Below are positions 34,804 to 42,343 of a stretch of 64,000 nucleotides of DNA, in pieces. Position 1 is the stretch's first letter. Every line of letters begins with the position of its first letter. Under the pieces are notes generated by a model. That model did no database searches. It was not told the DNA's origin and saw only the letters and a program-made list of their open reading frames with translations. The translations under genes were made by a program, and so were the position numbers. The DNA lies in contig NZ_JBIYSM020000010.1 in the NCBI RefSeq assembly GCF_044759095.2, forward strand, positions 30,799 through 94,798, given 5' to 3'. This DNA is from JBIYSM02 sp044759095 (GTDB lineage Bacteria > Bacillota > Bacilli > Brevibacillales > Brevibacillaceae).

Positions 34804-36438
34804 ATGGCTAAAGTCATTTATATATGCAAGAGGAGCAATTCTGATAAACAAGATGAAACAGAGGTTCTTAAAAAGATTTGTTGTAGAATTACCCCTGATC
34901 ATTTGCAGCCAAATCCTCCGGTTATTATGAAAAGAAATGGTGTTCATATAGGCATATTTAATCCTAATGAATCTATATTGCTTGAAAAAAGCAGCGTATG
35001 TTTGGGTCATGTCATTGGAACAGAAGATCGTTGGTTTGAACCAACAGGTAAACTTCCAGATGGGGCTTACGCACTTTTTCGTAGTAATTCCAAATATGTT
35101 GAACTCGTAAGTGATGTTGTGGGATCTCGAACGATTTGGTACCTTCACACGGATGATCTTTTTATTGCCTCAACATCGCAGAGGATGATCATTACTTATT
35201 TAGGAAAGTACAAACCGAATAAGAAAGTTTACCCTTGGATGTTAGCGACAGGGACACTTGGCCCCAATTTATCATGGGATGAGAGACTTGTATGTTTACC
35301 AGCTGATGCTAGGATCACGCTGGATCGGGAAACCTGGAAAACAAGGATAGAAACAAATTCACCACATTTTAAAGTTCATCAATCTTCATATTCGGAACAT
35401 AAAGAAAGACTTACGTCTGCGATTAAGGAGACCTTCAATCAAATCCATTTTGATTACTCCAAGTGGGTAGTTCCACTTTCAGGAGGAGTTGACAGTCGAG
35501 CTGTTCTATTGTTTTTAGCCAATCGAAATAAAATGAACACCATTACCTGGGGAATGGAGGCATCACGAAGAAAAAAAGAAACCGATCCGTTTCTAGCTAA
35601 ACTGGTTTCTGACTTTTACGGTTGTACAAATGAATTTTACAATATTGACTTTTCAAACGATGAGTCGCTGGATATTATTTTTGACCGGTTTCTCAAAAAT
35701 GGCGAAGGGAGAATGGATGGAATTACATGTTATGTGGATGGTTTTTCCATGTGGAAAGTCCTGCATGACAAAGGTACATCAGGAATCATTAGAGGAGACG
35801 AGGTATTTGGATTGTCTCGTTGTGAAAATGAAAAAGAAGTTAAGGCGAAAATTGGAATTGACTTAATTTCGGATGACAAGAACCTTTCTCATTTTCTGTA
35901 TTACTTGGGAATGGAACCAAATTCCATGCCAAATCATTTAAAGCGAAAAGAAAATGAAACTTTAGAGGTATGGCGTGACAGGCTTTACCATCAATTTAGA
36001 ATTCCGGTGGTGCTTGCTGCATTAAACGATTTGAAATTATCGTATGTAGAAATAGCAAATCCCTTTCTTTCAAGAAGAATTATCTTAGAAGCACGGACCC
36101 TGCCAGATGAGCTGAGAAGCGACAAAAGGTTATTTAGGGACATCGTACATTCGCTCGGCCCCGATATAGGTTATGCCAAAACCGGATCTATAAAAAATAT
36201 TTTGAAAAGGGATCAGGTAGTTGCTTTCATTAAGAAGGAAATTCAAAATTCAGAAGTTCTGCCAGATCAGTTAACTCATTTGATAATGGAAAACATGTTG
36301 AATACTCATGCATTATTAAAACAATCTCCATATCGCATAGACTATTACGCTTGGGGATTTCGTGCTTATATGATTAAAAAGATGAACAAAATATTGAAAG
36401 AAGATGCTGCTTACCTGAAACGCTCTTCTAGAGCTTAA
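34804..36438 (+). CDS. Asparagine-synthase-like amidotransferase/ligase
   Basis: AsnB-superfamily protein, 544 aa. The C-terminal domain has the PP-loop WVVPLSGGVDSRAVLLF (SGGVDS at 226-231), which adenylates a carboxylate, and later GTSGIIRGDEVFG. The N-terminal domain resembles the glutaminase fold (DGAYALFRSNSKYVELVSDV, GSRTIWYLHTDDLFIASTSQ), but the chain begins MAKVIY with no Cys at position 2, so glutamine hydrolysis by it is unlikely. In polysaccharide loci such proteins can amidate uronic acids. That fits the two UDP-uronate-forming dehydrogenases here, but is inference. The site AAGAAGGAGG precedes the ATG. Coding is AT-rich. Confidence 0.85.
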   Translation: MAKVIYICKRSNSDKQDETEVLKKICCRITPDHLQPNPPVIMKRNGVHIGIFNPNESILLEKSSVCLGHVIGTEDRWFEPTGKLPDGAYALFRSNSKYVELVSDVVGSRTIWYLHTDDLFIASTSQRMIITYLGKYKPNKKVYPWMLATGTLGPNLSWDERLVCLPADARITLDRETWKTRIETNSPHFKVHQSSYSEHKERLTSAIKETFNQIHFDYSKWVVPLSGGVDSRAVLLFLANRNKMNTITWGMEASRRKKETDPFLAKLVSDFYGCTNEFYNIDFSNDESLDIIFDRFLKNGEGRMDGITCYVDGFSMWKVLHDKGTSGIIRGDEVFGLSRCENEKEVKAKIGIDLISDDKNLSHFLYYLGMEPNSMPNHLKRKENETLEVWRDRLYHQFRIPVVLAALNDLKLSYVEIANPFLSRRIILEARTLPDELRSDKRLFRDIVHSLGPDIGYAKTGSIKNILKRDQVVAFIKKEIQNSEVLPDQLTHLIMENMLNTHALLKQSPYRIDYYAWGFRAYMIKKMNKILKEDAAYLKRSSRA

Positions 36439-36469
36439 TCTATCTTTTATTGTACAAGGGCCTACTACG

Positions 36470-36516
36470 AATAGCCCCGGAACTAGCGAAGGGCCGCTAA
36501 GACCGAGGCTATTTTT
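36470..36516 (+). terminator. Terminator after the Asn-synthase-like gene
   Basis: AATAGCC (36470-36476) and GGCTATT (36507-36513) close a longer branched hairpin, then TTT. Convergent with GT2 paralogue c. Confidence 0.7.
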
Positions 36517-36530
36517 ACTTAAGATCCCAA

Positions 36531-37283
36531 TTATTTTTGCGCCCTGATTGAATTGGGCAGCCATATTCGCCTTAATAGAGCCAGCCTTTTCTTCGAGTAC
36601 AGGGCTGGGTGATTTTTTCTGATCTGCCTGATAAGAAAGGCGTTCATTTGCCTTGACGCGCAGTATTTGCTCCAGCCATGTTTCCGATGCTGAAACAACG
36701 GTTCAGGAATGATATAGCCCAACCATCCTTTCTCCCCCAATGAAATCCAGAAATCCCAGTCTTCATAGCCTTTCAATTTTTCATTGTAACCTCCGACCTG
36801 TTTCCATGCTTTCTTCCTGAACATTGAGCCGGAGACGATCATGTTTCGAAAAATCAGCCTGTAAAAATTATAGCGGCCGTATTTAATCACAAGATTCTTA
36901 TGACCGAAACACCGCATCCAACTGCTGACAAAGCCTACCTTTGGCCGTGCATTGAGGATGGCTACCTCTTTTGCCAGCAAGGAGGGGTGTATGGTGTCAT
37001 CTGCATCCAGGGGATAAATGTAAATGCCTCTTGCGACTCTTACACCGGCATTTCTGGCAGCGGACGCTCCTCGGTTTGGCTGATGAATGACTCGTGTTTT
37101 CGGTTTGTTTAATTTTTTCAAAACCTGAAAGGTGTCGGGATCGGTTGAACCGTCGTTTACGACGATAATTTCTATATCTTTGAAAGAAGACGCCAAACAG
37201 GAGTCGATTGCCTCTTCCAAATACTTGCCATAGTTATAACAGGGAATGACGATTGAAACCAATGGAGGTGTATGGTCGTTCAA
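36531..37283 (-). CDS. GT2 glycosyltransferase, paralogue c
   Basis: Family 2 glycosyltransferase, 250 aa. Start TTG 37283 with AAAAGGAGG 9 nt upstream; the frame is open to an ATG at 37403 without a site. Motifs: VSIVIPCYNYGKYLEEAIDS, VVNDGSTDPDT, IYPLDADDTIHP, YEDWDFWISLGEKGWLG, and NHPALYSKKRLALLRRIWLP at the end. It is the shortest of the four GT2 copies and lacks the long basic tail that follows the RRIW/KQIW region in the others. It is 151 nt downstream of the epimerase. Confidence 0.9.
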   Translation of the reverse strand: MNDHTPPLVSIVIPCYNYGKYLEEAIDSCLASSFKDIEIIVVNDGSTDPDTFQVLKKLNKPKTRVIHQPNRGASAARNAGVRVARGIYIYPLDADDTIHPSLLAKEVAILNARPKVGFVSSWMRCFGHKNLVIKYGRYNFYRLIFRNMIVSGSMFRKKAWKQVGGYNEKLKGYEDWDFWISLGEKGWLGYIIPEPLFQHRKHGWSKYCASRQMNAFLIRQIRKNHPALYSKKRLALLRRIWLPNSIRAQK

Positions 37284-37434
37284 CTGCGTGCTCCTCCTTT
37301 TACGACGTTCTGCCAATATTGATACATAGTATGAAGAGAAGGAAGTGTACGAAGCAGATACCAGGCTATTTTTGATCCAGATGAACGAAAATGAAGAGAG
37401 CACAAGCCATCGATTTGACGTTGTGCCCTCATGA

Positions 37435-38346
37435 TTACGATTGGTATTGCCATGTTCTTAGCAGACCGTCCTGCAGGGAAAATCGCGGTGCCCATCCCAA
37501 CAGCTTTCGGAGCCGTTCATTGCACAGGTAACTGTGCCGAATGTCACCGGGACGTTCTTCTTTATAGGATCGGGAAAGCGGTTTTTGCATAATCTTTTCC
37601 AGTTGGTCAAGCAGACGGTTGATTGAAGTGGGAGTGCCGGTGCTGAGGTTCATCAGCGCATTGTCTCCTCGCTCAAAGGCAAGCACAATCGCTTCCGCTA
37701 CGTCCTCCACGTAGATGAAATCCCGGGTCTGTTCACCGTCGCCGTAAATGGGCAGTACCCGGTCCTGACGGATGTTTTCCAGGAAATAGGCAATCACACC
37801 GCCGTCGGACTTTGGCAGTTGACGGGGACCGTAGACGTTGGCAAAGCGAAATGTGGTGTAGGACAGTCCGTAAAGTTCTTGATACACGCGGAGATAATGT
37901 TCGCCCGTAGATTTGCTTACGGCGTAGGGGGAGAGGAGCCGTCCCGACCACTCCTCCTTTAGGGGAATCGTAGCAGAAATGTTTCCATAAACGGCAGCGG
38001 TGGAAGCGAAGATCACTTTCCGTGCTCCTGTATGTCGGGCGGCTTCCAGGACATTCAAGGTTCCGATGACATTGGATAGAGCATCTGACAAGGGGCTCTT
38101 CACGGATACGGGTACCGCGCTTTGCGCAGCCAAATGAACGACAATCTCCGGCCTTTCTTTGATGAAAATGTCCATGATAGGCTGGTGACTTATGTCAACG
38201 AAGTAGTAGGAAGTCCGGGAATGAACGTTTTTTCGTCTGCCGGTGCTCTGGTTGTCAAGGACGGAAACATGATGTCCCAATTCGATAGCTTTTTCCACTA
38301 CATGCGAGCCGATAAAACCGGCTCCTCCGGTGATCAGCACATTCAA
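37435..38346 (-). CDS. NAD-dependent sugar-nucleotide epimerase (GalE-like)
   Basis: Extended SDR epimerase, 303 aa, from TTG 38346 (AAAGGGGGCG upstream). NAD motif VLITGGAGFIGSHVVEKA, HLAAQSAVPVSVKSP, catalytic FASTAAVYG and SPYAVSKSTGEHYL (Tyr and Lys of YxxxK), RFANVYGPRQLPKSDGGVIA, and YGDGEQTRDFIYVEDVAEAI. Probably a UDP-glucose/UDP-GlcNAc 4-epimerase or a related enzyme. Its base composition is closer to the GC-rich right half than to its left neighbours. A fragment of a related epimerase is left at 39563-39677. Confidence 0.88.
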   Translation of the reverse strand: MNVLITGGAGFIGSHVVEKAIELGHHVSVLDNQSTGRRKNVHSRTSYYFVDISHQPIMDIFIKERPEIVVHLAAQSAVPVSVKSPLSDALSNVIGTLNVLEAARHTGARKVIFASTAAVYGNISATIPLKEEWSGRLLSPYAVSKSTGEHYLRVYQELYGLSYTTFRFANVYGPRQLPKSDGGVIAYFLENIRQDRVLPIYGDGEQTRDFIYVEDVAEAIVLAFERGDNALMNLSTGTPTSINRLLDQLEKIMQKPLSRSYKEERPGDIRHSYLCNERLRKLLGWAPRFSLQDGLLRTWQYQS

Positions 38347-38456
38347 TGATCGTCACGCCCCCTTTACAACGCCATCATTGATCAACCTGATGACGATAAG
38401 AAAATCCTCCTATCATGCTACTCTGGCCCCCGCGATGTTGTCACAAGTTCCAGAGG

Positions 38457-39458
38457 CTAGATGAATAGTAATGGTTTGGAAAAACTTTTCTTCGTTTGGG
38501 TGTGTGTTTTTCCTTCCATGCTTCGGGATAATTTTGATCGGGGAGTGCTTGACGGTTTTCGTTGAACAACGCTTTGCTTCTTTTCGGGAGCAGGGGAGGT
38601 TCTGTTTTTTTTCTCCTTTTTCGATTGCGGCTTCGCCGGGGCTGCATGCATAGCGGGAAGAGAAGAGGGAGCCGTCTTAACCGCGGACGAGGGCTTTCCT
38701 GAAAGCCTCCCCGCATTCGGTTTTTCGGTTGGCAACCAGATCTGCCTTAATTCGAGCTTCTTTTCCGGTGTATACAAGGAAGGGTGGTTCTGTATGATTT
38801 GCTCCACCAGATGATCGTGTATTCTGACGGACTCCGAAATCATCGAGCGGCTATGTTTCCGCCAAAGAAGGAGAGCTTCGGGAATTGTATTCCCCCGCCA
38901 TCCTTTTTCTCCCAAAGAGATCCAAAAGTCCCAATCTTCATAGCCCCTTTTCATCTGTTCATTGTAACCGTCGACCTGTTCCCATGCTTCCTTGCGAAAC
39001 AGGGAAGAATTGGCGACCATATTGCAGAAAAGCAGCTTATAAAAATTGTACGCCGGGAATCTCCAAACCACTTGTGAGTCACCAAAACTCTTCATCCAGG
39101 AGGTTACGAAGCCGAGATGCGGATCGGACTCGAGAATGTCAACTTCCTTTTCCAGCAGGGAAGGATCAATCTTGTCATCGGCATCCAGAGGGAGGATGTA
39201 TTTGCCGAGTGACTGTCGTATGCCGACATTGCGAGCCGCCGGCAAGCCTTTGTTTTCCTGGTGGATGACGAGGGTTTTCGGCTTATCCAGTTGTGCCAAA
39301 AATTCGATTGTATCGGGATCTGTAGATCCGTCGTTCACCACGATTATCTCTAGATCAGTAAGAGTGGATTGGAGACAGGAGTCAATTGCTTCCTCAACAT
39401 ACTTTCCGTAGTTATAACAGGGAATCACGACCGAGACGAGGGGAGATTTGTCGCTCAT
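38457..39458 (-). CDS. GT2 glycosyltransferase with Ser/Pro/Lys tail, paralogue d
   Basis: Family 2 glycosyltransferase, 333 aa from ATG 39458 (GGAGG 10 nt upstream). VSVVIPCYNYGKYVEEAIDS, VVNDGSTDPDT, ILPLDADDKIDP, KSFGDSQVVWRFPAYNF, YEDWDFWISLGEKGWRG, and NHPSLYTPEKKLELRQIW. It is closest to paralogue a. A tail of about 90 aa follows, rich in Ser, Pro and Lys with few hydrophobics (KPQSKKEKKNRTSPAPEKKQ). It lies at the right border of the GT-rich sporulation-type region. Confidence 0.9.
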   Translation of the reverse strand: MSDKSPLVSVVIPCYNYGKYVEEAIDSCLQSTLTDLEIIVVNDGSTDPDTIEFLAQLDKPKTLVIHQENKGLPAARNVGIRQSLGKYILPLDADDKIDPSLLEKEVDILESDPHLGFVTSWMKSFGDSQVVWRFPAYNFYKLLFCNMVANSSLFRKEAWEQVDGYNEQMKRGYEDWDFWISLGEKGWRGNTIPEALLLWRKHSRSMISESVRIHDHLVEQIIQNHPSLYTPEKKLELRQIWLPTEKPNAGRLSGKPSSAVKTAPSSLPAMHAAPAKPQSKKEKKNRTSPAPEKKQSVVQRKPSSTPRSKLSRSMEGKTHTQTKKSFSKPLLFI

Positions 39459-39562
39459 GCATTTACAACCTCCATGATCAGGCATTTAGGCATCTTTTCA
39501 TCCCTCCATGAGCATTACTCTATATGTATGTAGGTTTAAGCAAGGAGGAATGGGTACTCGTA

Positions 39563-39677
39563 CTACTCCTCTAAAAAAACGATAAACGCCGGGCTGTATC
39601 GCGGAAGAATTTCCCCCAAAATAGGAAACGGCCCACCGTCTGTACCAAAACATTGACGAGGGCCGAAAACGTTGCAT
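39563..39677 (-). pseudogene. Remnant of an NAD-dependent epimerase gene
   Basis: The minus-strand frame directly after the GT4 stop reads CNVFGPRQCFGTDGGPFPIL then GEILPRYSPAFIVFLEE and stop. NVxGPRQxxxxDGG matches ANVYGPRQLPKSDGG of the 37435 epimerase, and the following ~18 codons have the length of its next block but have decayed. There is no start codon or ribosome site, and the 5' part is missing exactly where the GT4 gene ends, which points to a deletion or recombination scar. Confidence 0.55.
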
Positions 39678-40811
39678 TTAGTTGAACGAACGGTAAAGAT
39701 CAATGGTCTTGTTTGCCATTTGCTCGATGGTAAATGCGGACTCAACCGCTTGCAAGGCATGGGAAGCAAGCTTGTCGCGAAGCTCTGATCCATTTGCCAG
39801 CCGCTCCATGGCATAAGCCAGGCCTTCCACATCGGCCGCTTCCGCCAGCAGTCCGGTTTGTTCGTGCTTCACAAACTCTTTTACGCCTCCGACATTGGTG
39901 GCAATGACCGGGACTTCCGAGGCCATCGCTTCAATGATGGTATATCCCAGGCCTTCGTAATACGAGGAGTGAACGAAGGCGTCAAACGCGTGCAGACATG
40001 CCGGTATGTCATGCCGGAAACCGGCAAAACAGATTTTGTGCTCCAGCTGGTGCTCCTTCACTTTTTCCTCCAAAAGAGGCCGCTCGGGACCGTCACCAAC
40101 CAGCACAAGACGAGCGCTCTGATTTGGAGTATGACGGACAAGCCGGGCAAATGCGTCAATCAGCACAGGCAGCCCTTTCACGGGTACGAATCGGGCAACC
40201 GTCCCGAAAACAAAGTCCTCCGAAGAAATGCCCCACTCGGCACGCAGGCGGCTGCGGTTTGCTTCCCGCTGATCCGTTTGCCGATAGGGGGTCAGGTTCA
40301 TTCCGTTATAGATGACGGTCAGCTTTTCAGCGGGGACCCCTTCCTGTCGCAAGATCTCTCCAATCGCACCGCTGATGGCGATAAAGTGATCGTTCCATGG
40401 ACGAGTACTCCGTTCCATGGCGGAAACGATGAGAAAGCCAAGCGGGTTGACATAGTCGTAGCGGAGATTGCTGTGAACGGTTGTGATTAATTTGGATGTC
40501 ATGCCGCGCGCTGCAATGCGGGAGAAAAAGTTTGCCTTCACTCCGTGAGTGTGTACGATATCCGGTCTATAGGTACGGAACGTCTTGCGCAAGGCCTGCA
40601 GCAGGCGAAGGTCAAAACGACCGTATTGATTTAGCGCGATGACGGAGATTCCTGCTCTCCGCAGCTGATCGGCAAAGACGGCATCGTAAAAACAAACGAC
40701 TGCCGCTTCCACCTGATCAGTCGGGAAGGCTGACAACAGGTTGAGGATATGCTGTTCGGCTCCGCCAAATTCCCCGCCGCCGATGACGTGGAGGACACGT
40801 AGTTTGTTCAT
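39678..40811 (-). CDS. GT4-type glycosyltransferase
   Basis: GT-B glycosyltransferase, 377 aa from ATG 40811 (an ATG two codons earlier, 40817, is equally possible; the site is GGGTGG). RVLHVIGGGEFGGAEQHILN, VHTHGVKANFFSRIAARG, VIYNGMNLTPY, GTVARFVPVKGLPVLIDAFA, VGDGPERPLLEEKV, and the EX7E segment EGLGYTIIEAMASEVPVIAT near 290. GC-rich coding, unlike the block to its left. Divergent from the next GT4 gene across 134 bp. Confidence 0.92.
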   Translation of the reverse strand: MNKLRVLHVIGGGEFGGAEQHILNLLSAFPTDQVEAAVVCFYDAVFADQLRRAGISVIALNQYGRFDLRLLQALRKTFRTYRPDIVHTHGVKANFFSRIAARGMTSKLITTVHSNLRYDYVNPLGFLIVSAMERSTRPWNDHFIAISGAIGEILRQEGVPAEKLTVIYNGMNLTPYRQTDQREANRSRLRAEWGISSEDFVFGTVARFVPVKGLPVLIDAFARLVRHTPNQSARLVLVGDGPERPLLEEKVKEHQLEHKICFAGFRHDIPACLHAFDAFVHSSYYEGLGYTIIEAMASEVPVIATNVGGVKEFVKHEQTGLLAEAADVEGLAYAMERLANGSELRDKLASHALQAVESAFTIEQMANKTIDLYRSFN

Positions 40812-40945
40812 TTTCATCCACCCGAACCTTTCCAAACAAGCCAATCTCACTATAGCAGATGCCTGGTAGATTCGCAATAACGCTAGACTTGTGGTATCTT
40901 AATCAGGTGAGAACGTGATATGCATGTGACAAGGAAGGTACTTTC

Positions 40946-42319
40946 ATGACGAATACAAACAGTGTCCTACTGATTTGCTACGGTTTTCCGCCCATCGGAG
41001 GCGGCGGGGTGCCGAGACCGCTCAAGATGGCCAAATATCTGGGGGAGTTTGGCTGGAAGGTGCACGTGTTGACGGTTGATCCCTCCTATCATGCTACGCT
41101 GGATCCGTCCTTGCTGTCGCAGATACCAGCGGATGTGGAGATTCATCGGGCCAAAGAATTTCTGCTGCTGCCGCGAAGAGGGGGTCAGACCGCCTCGGCG
41201 TCGGGCAGCGACGGGGCACAGAAGCGTCCGTCTCTTCTTTCCGGCCTCAAACAATATGTGTTTGGATTCCTGAAGAAGATAAAGCCGTATGTTCTGATTC
41301 CAGACGATCAAATCCTGTGGCTGCCCCATGCCGTAAAGCTGGGCAGGCAGATCATGCGACGGGAGAAGATTGACGTGATCTTTTCCACGTCCGGCCCTGT
41401 TACGAATCACCTGGTCGCACAACGTCTCGCCCGGGAATTTCACTGCAAATGGGTAGCCGATTTCCGCGATCCGTGGACACAAAATATGCACAAGTCCGGC
41501 ATTGCCTGGCGGGAACGTCTGGAAGAGCGGATGGAAGAGCGGGTGATGGCTGACGCTGACGTCATTACTACGGTGACGGCCACGTTTGCCGAGAATTTTC
41601 GCAAAAAGCACGGCAGTCGAATCCGTCGGCTGGAGTTGATCTACAACGGGTTTGATCAGGCTGACTTTGAAAGCCTGACGCCGCTTCATACGGCACCCGG
41701 CAAATTTCACGCGGTATACGCCGGCATTTTGTATCAGAAACGAAATCCGCGTCTGCTGCTGCATGCGATCAAAGAGCTGATCGACGAAGGGCTTGTCGAT
41801 CGCGACGATCTGCTGTTAAGCTTCGCCGGCGTGTTTGATTATCCGGGTTATTCGGAAAACCGCGATTGTGTACGGGAGTTGGGATTGGAAGACATCGTCC
41901 GTTTGCTCGGCAACTTGCCGCACAAGGAAGCGCTGGGATTAATGAAGGGAGCCGACGTGCTGCTCCTGATCGGCGATGTGTCTTTGGATGCCGGCGCGTA
42001 TATCCCCGGAAAGCTGTACGAATATATGGGGATCGGGAAGCCGATTCTCGCGCTGAACAAGGCAGGCGAGGCGACAGAGATCATTGAAACGTTCCAGCTT
42101 GGTGAGGTTGCCGATCCGGAAGAGAAGGACGCGATCAAGCAGGCTTATCTGAAACTGTATCAGGCCTGGAAAGAGCAGGCCGATGGAAATGACGAAGGAC
42201 GGCCGGATGATTTTGCCGAGCGTGTCAAGCGGTATGAGCGGAAAGAACAGGCACGCCAGCTGGCTCAGCTAATGGAACAGCTGATAGCTGTGAAAGAACG
42301 TCAGGGTGGCACATTCTAA
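40946..42319 (+). CDS. GT4-type glycosyltransferase
   Basis: GT-B glycosyltransferase, 457 aa. VLLICYGFPPIGGGGVPRPL with a glycine-rich loop at about 7-26, KWVADFRDPWTQNMHKSG near 168, ADVITTVTATFAENF, LIYNGFDQADF, VYAGILYQKRNPRLLLHAI, and a C-terminal GAYIPGKLYEYMGIGKPILA that substitutes for the EX7E region. This arrangement is common in WbuB-like/exopolysaccharide enzymes. The last ~60 aa are a charged helix. It is followed after 24 nt by an MFS transporter, likely the same transcript. Start has AAGGAAGG. Confidence 0.9.
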   Translation: MTNTNSVLLICYGFPPIGGGGVPRPLKMAKYLGEFGWKVHVLTVDPSYHATLDPSLLSQIPADVEIHRAKEFLLLPRRGGQTASASGSDGAQKRPSLLSGLKQYVFGFLKKIKPYVLIPDDQILWLPHAVKLGRQIMRREKIDVIFSTSGPVTNHLVAQRLAREFHCKWVADFRDPWTQNMHKSGIAWRERLEERMEERVMADADVITTVTATFAENFRKKHGSRIRRLELIYNGFDQADFESLTPLHTAPGKFHAVYAGILYQKRNPRLLLHAIKELIDEGLVDRDDLLLSFAGVFDYPGYSENRDCVRELGLEDIVRLLGNLPHKEALGLMKGADVLLLIGDVSLDAGAYIPGKLYEYMGIGKPILALNKAGEATEIIETFQLGEVADPEEKDAIKQAYLKLYQAWKEQADGNDEGRPDDFAERVKRYERKEQARQLAQLMEQLIAVKERQGGTF

Positions 42320-42343
42320 CACAAGAAGAAGGGTTTTGTCATC

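Noticed and set aside
39563..39832. An 89-codon frame whose end (ILPRYSPAF) superficially resembles the HYSIPD small proteins
   Set aside because: Most of it is antisense-frame shadow of the GT4 gene; the remaining part matches an epimerase instead, so it was called a remnant.
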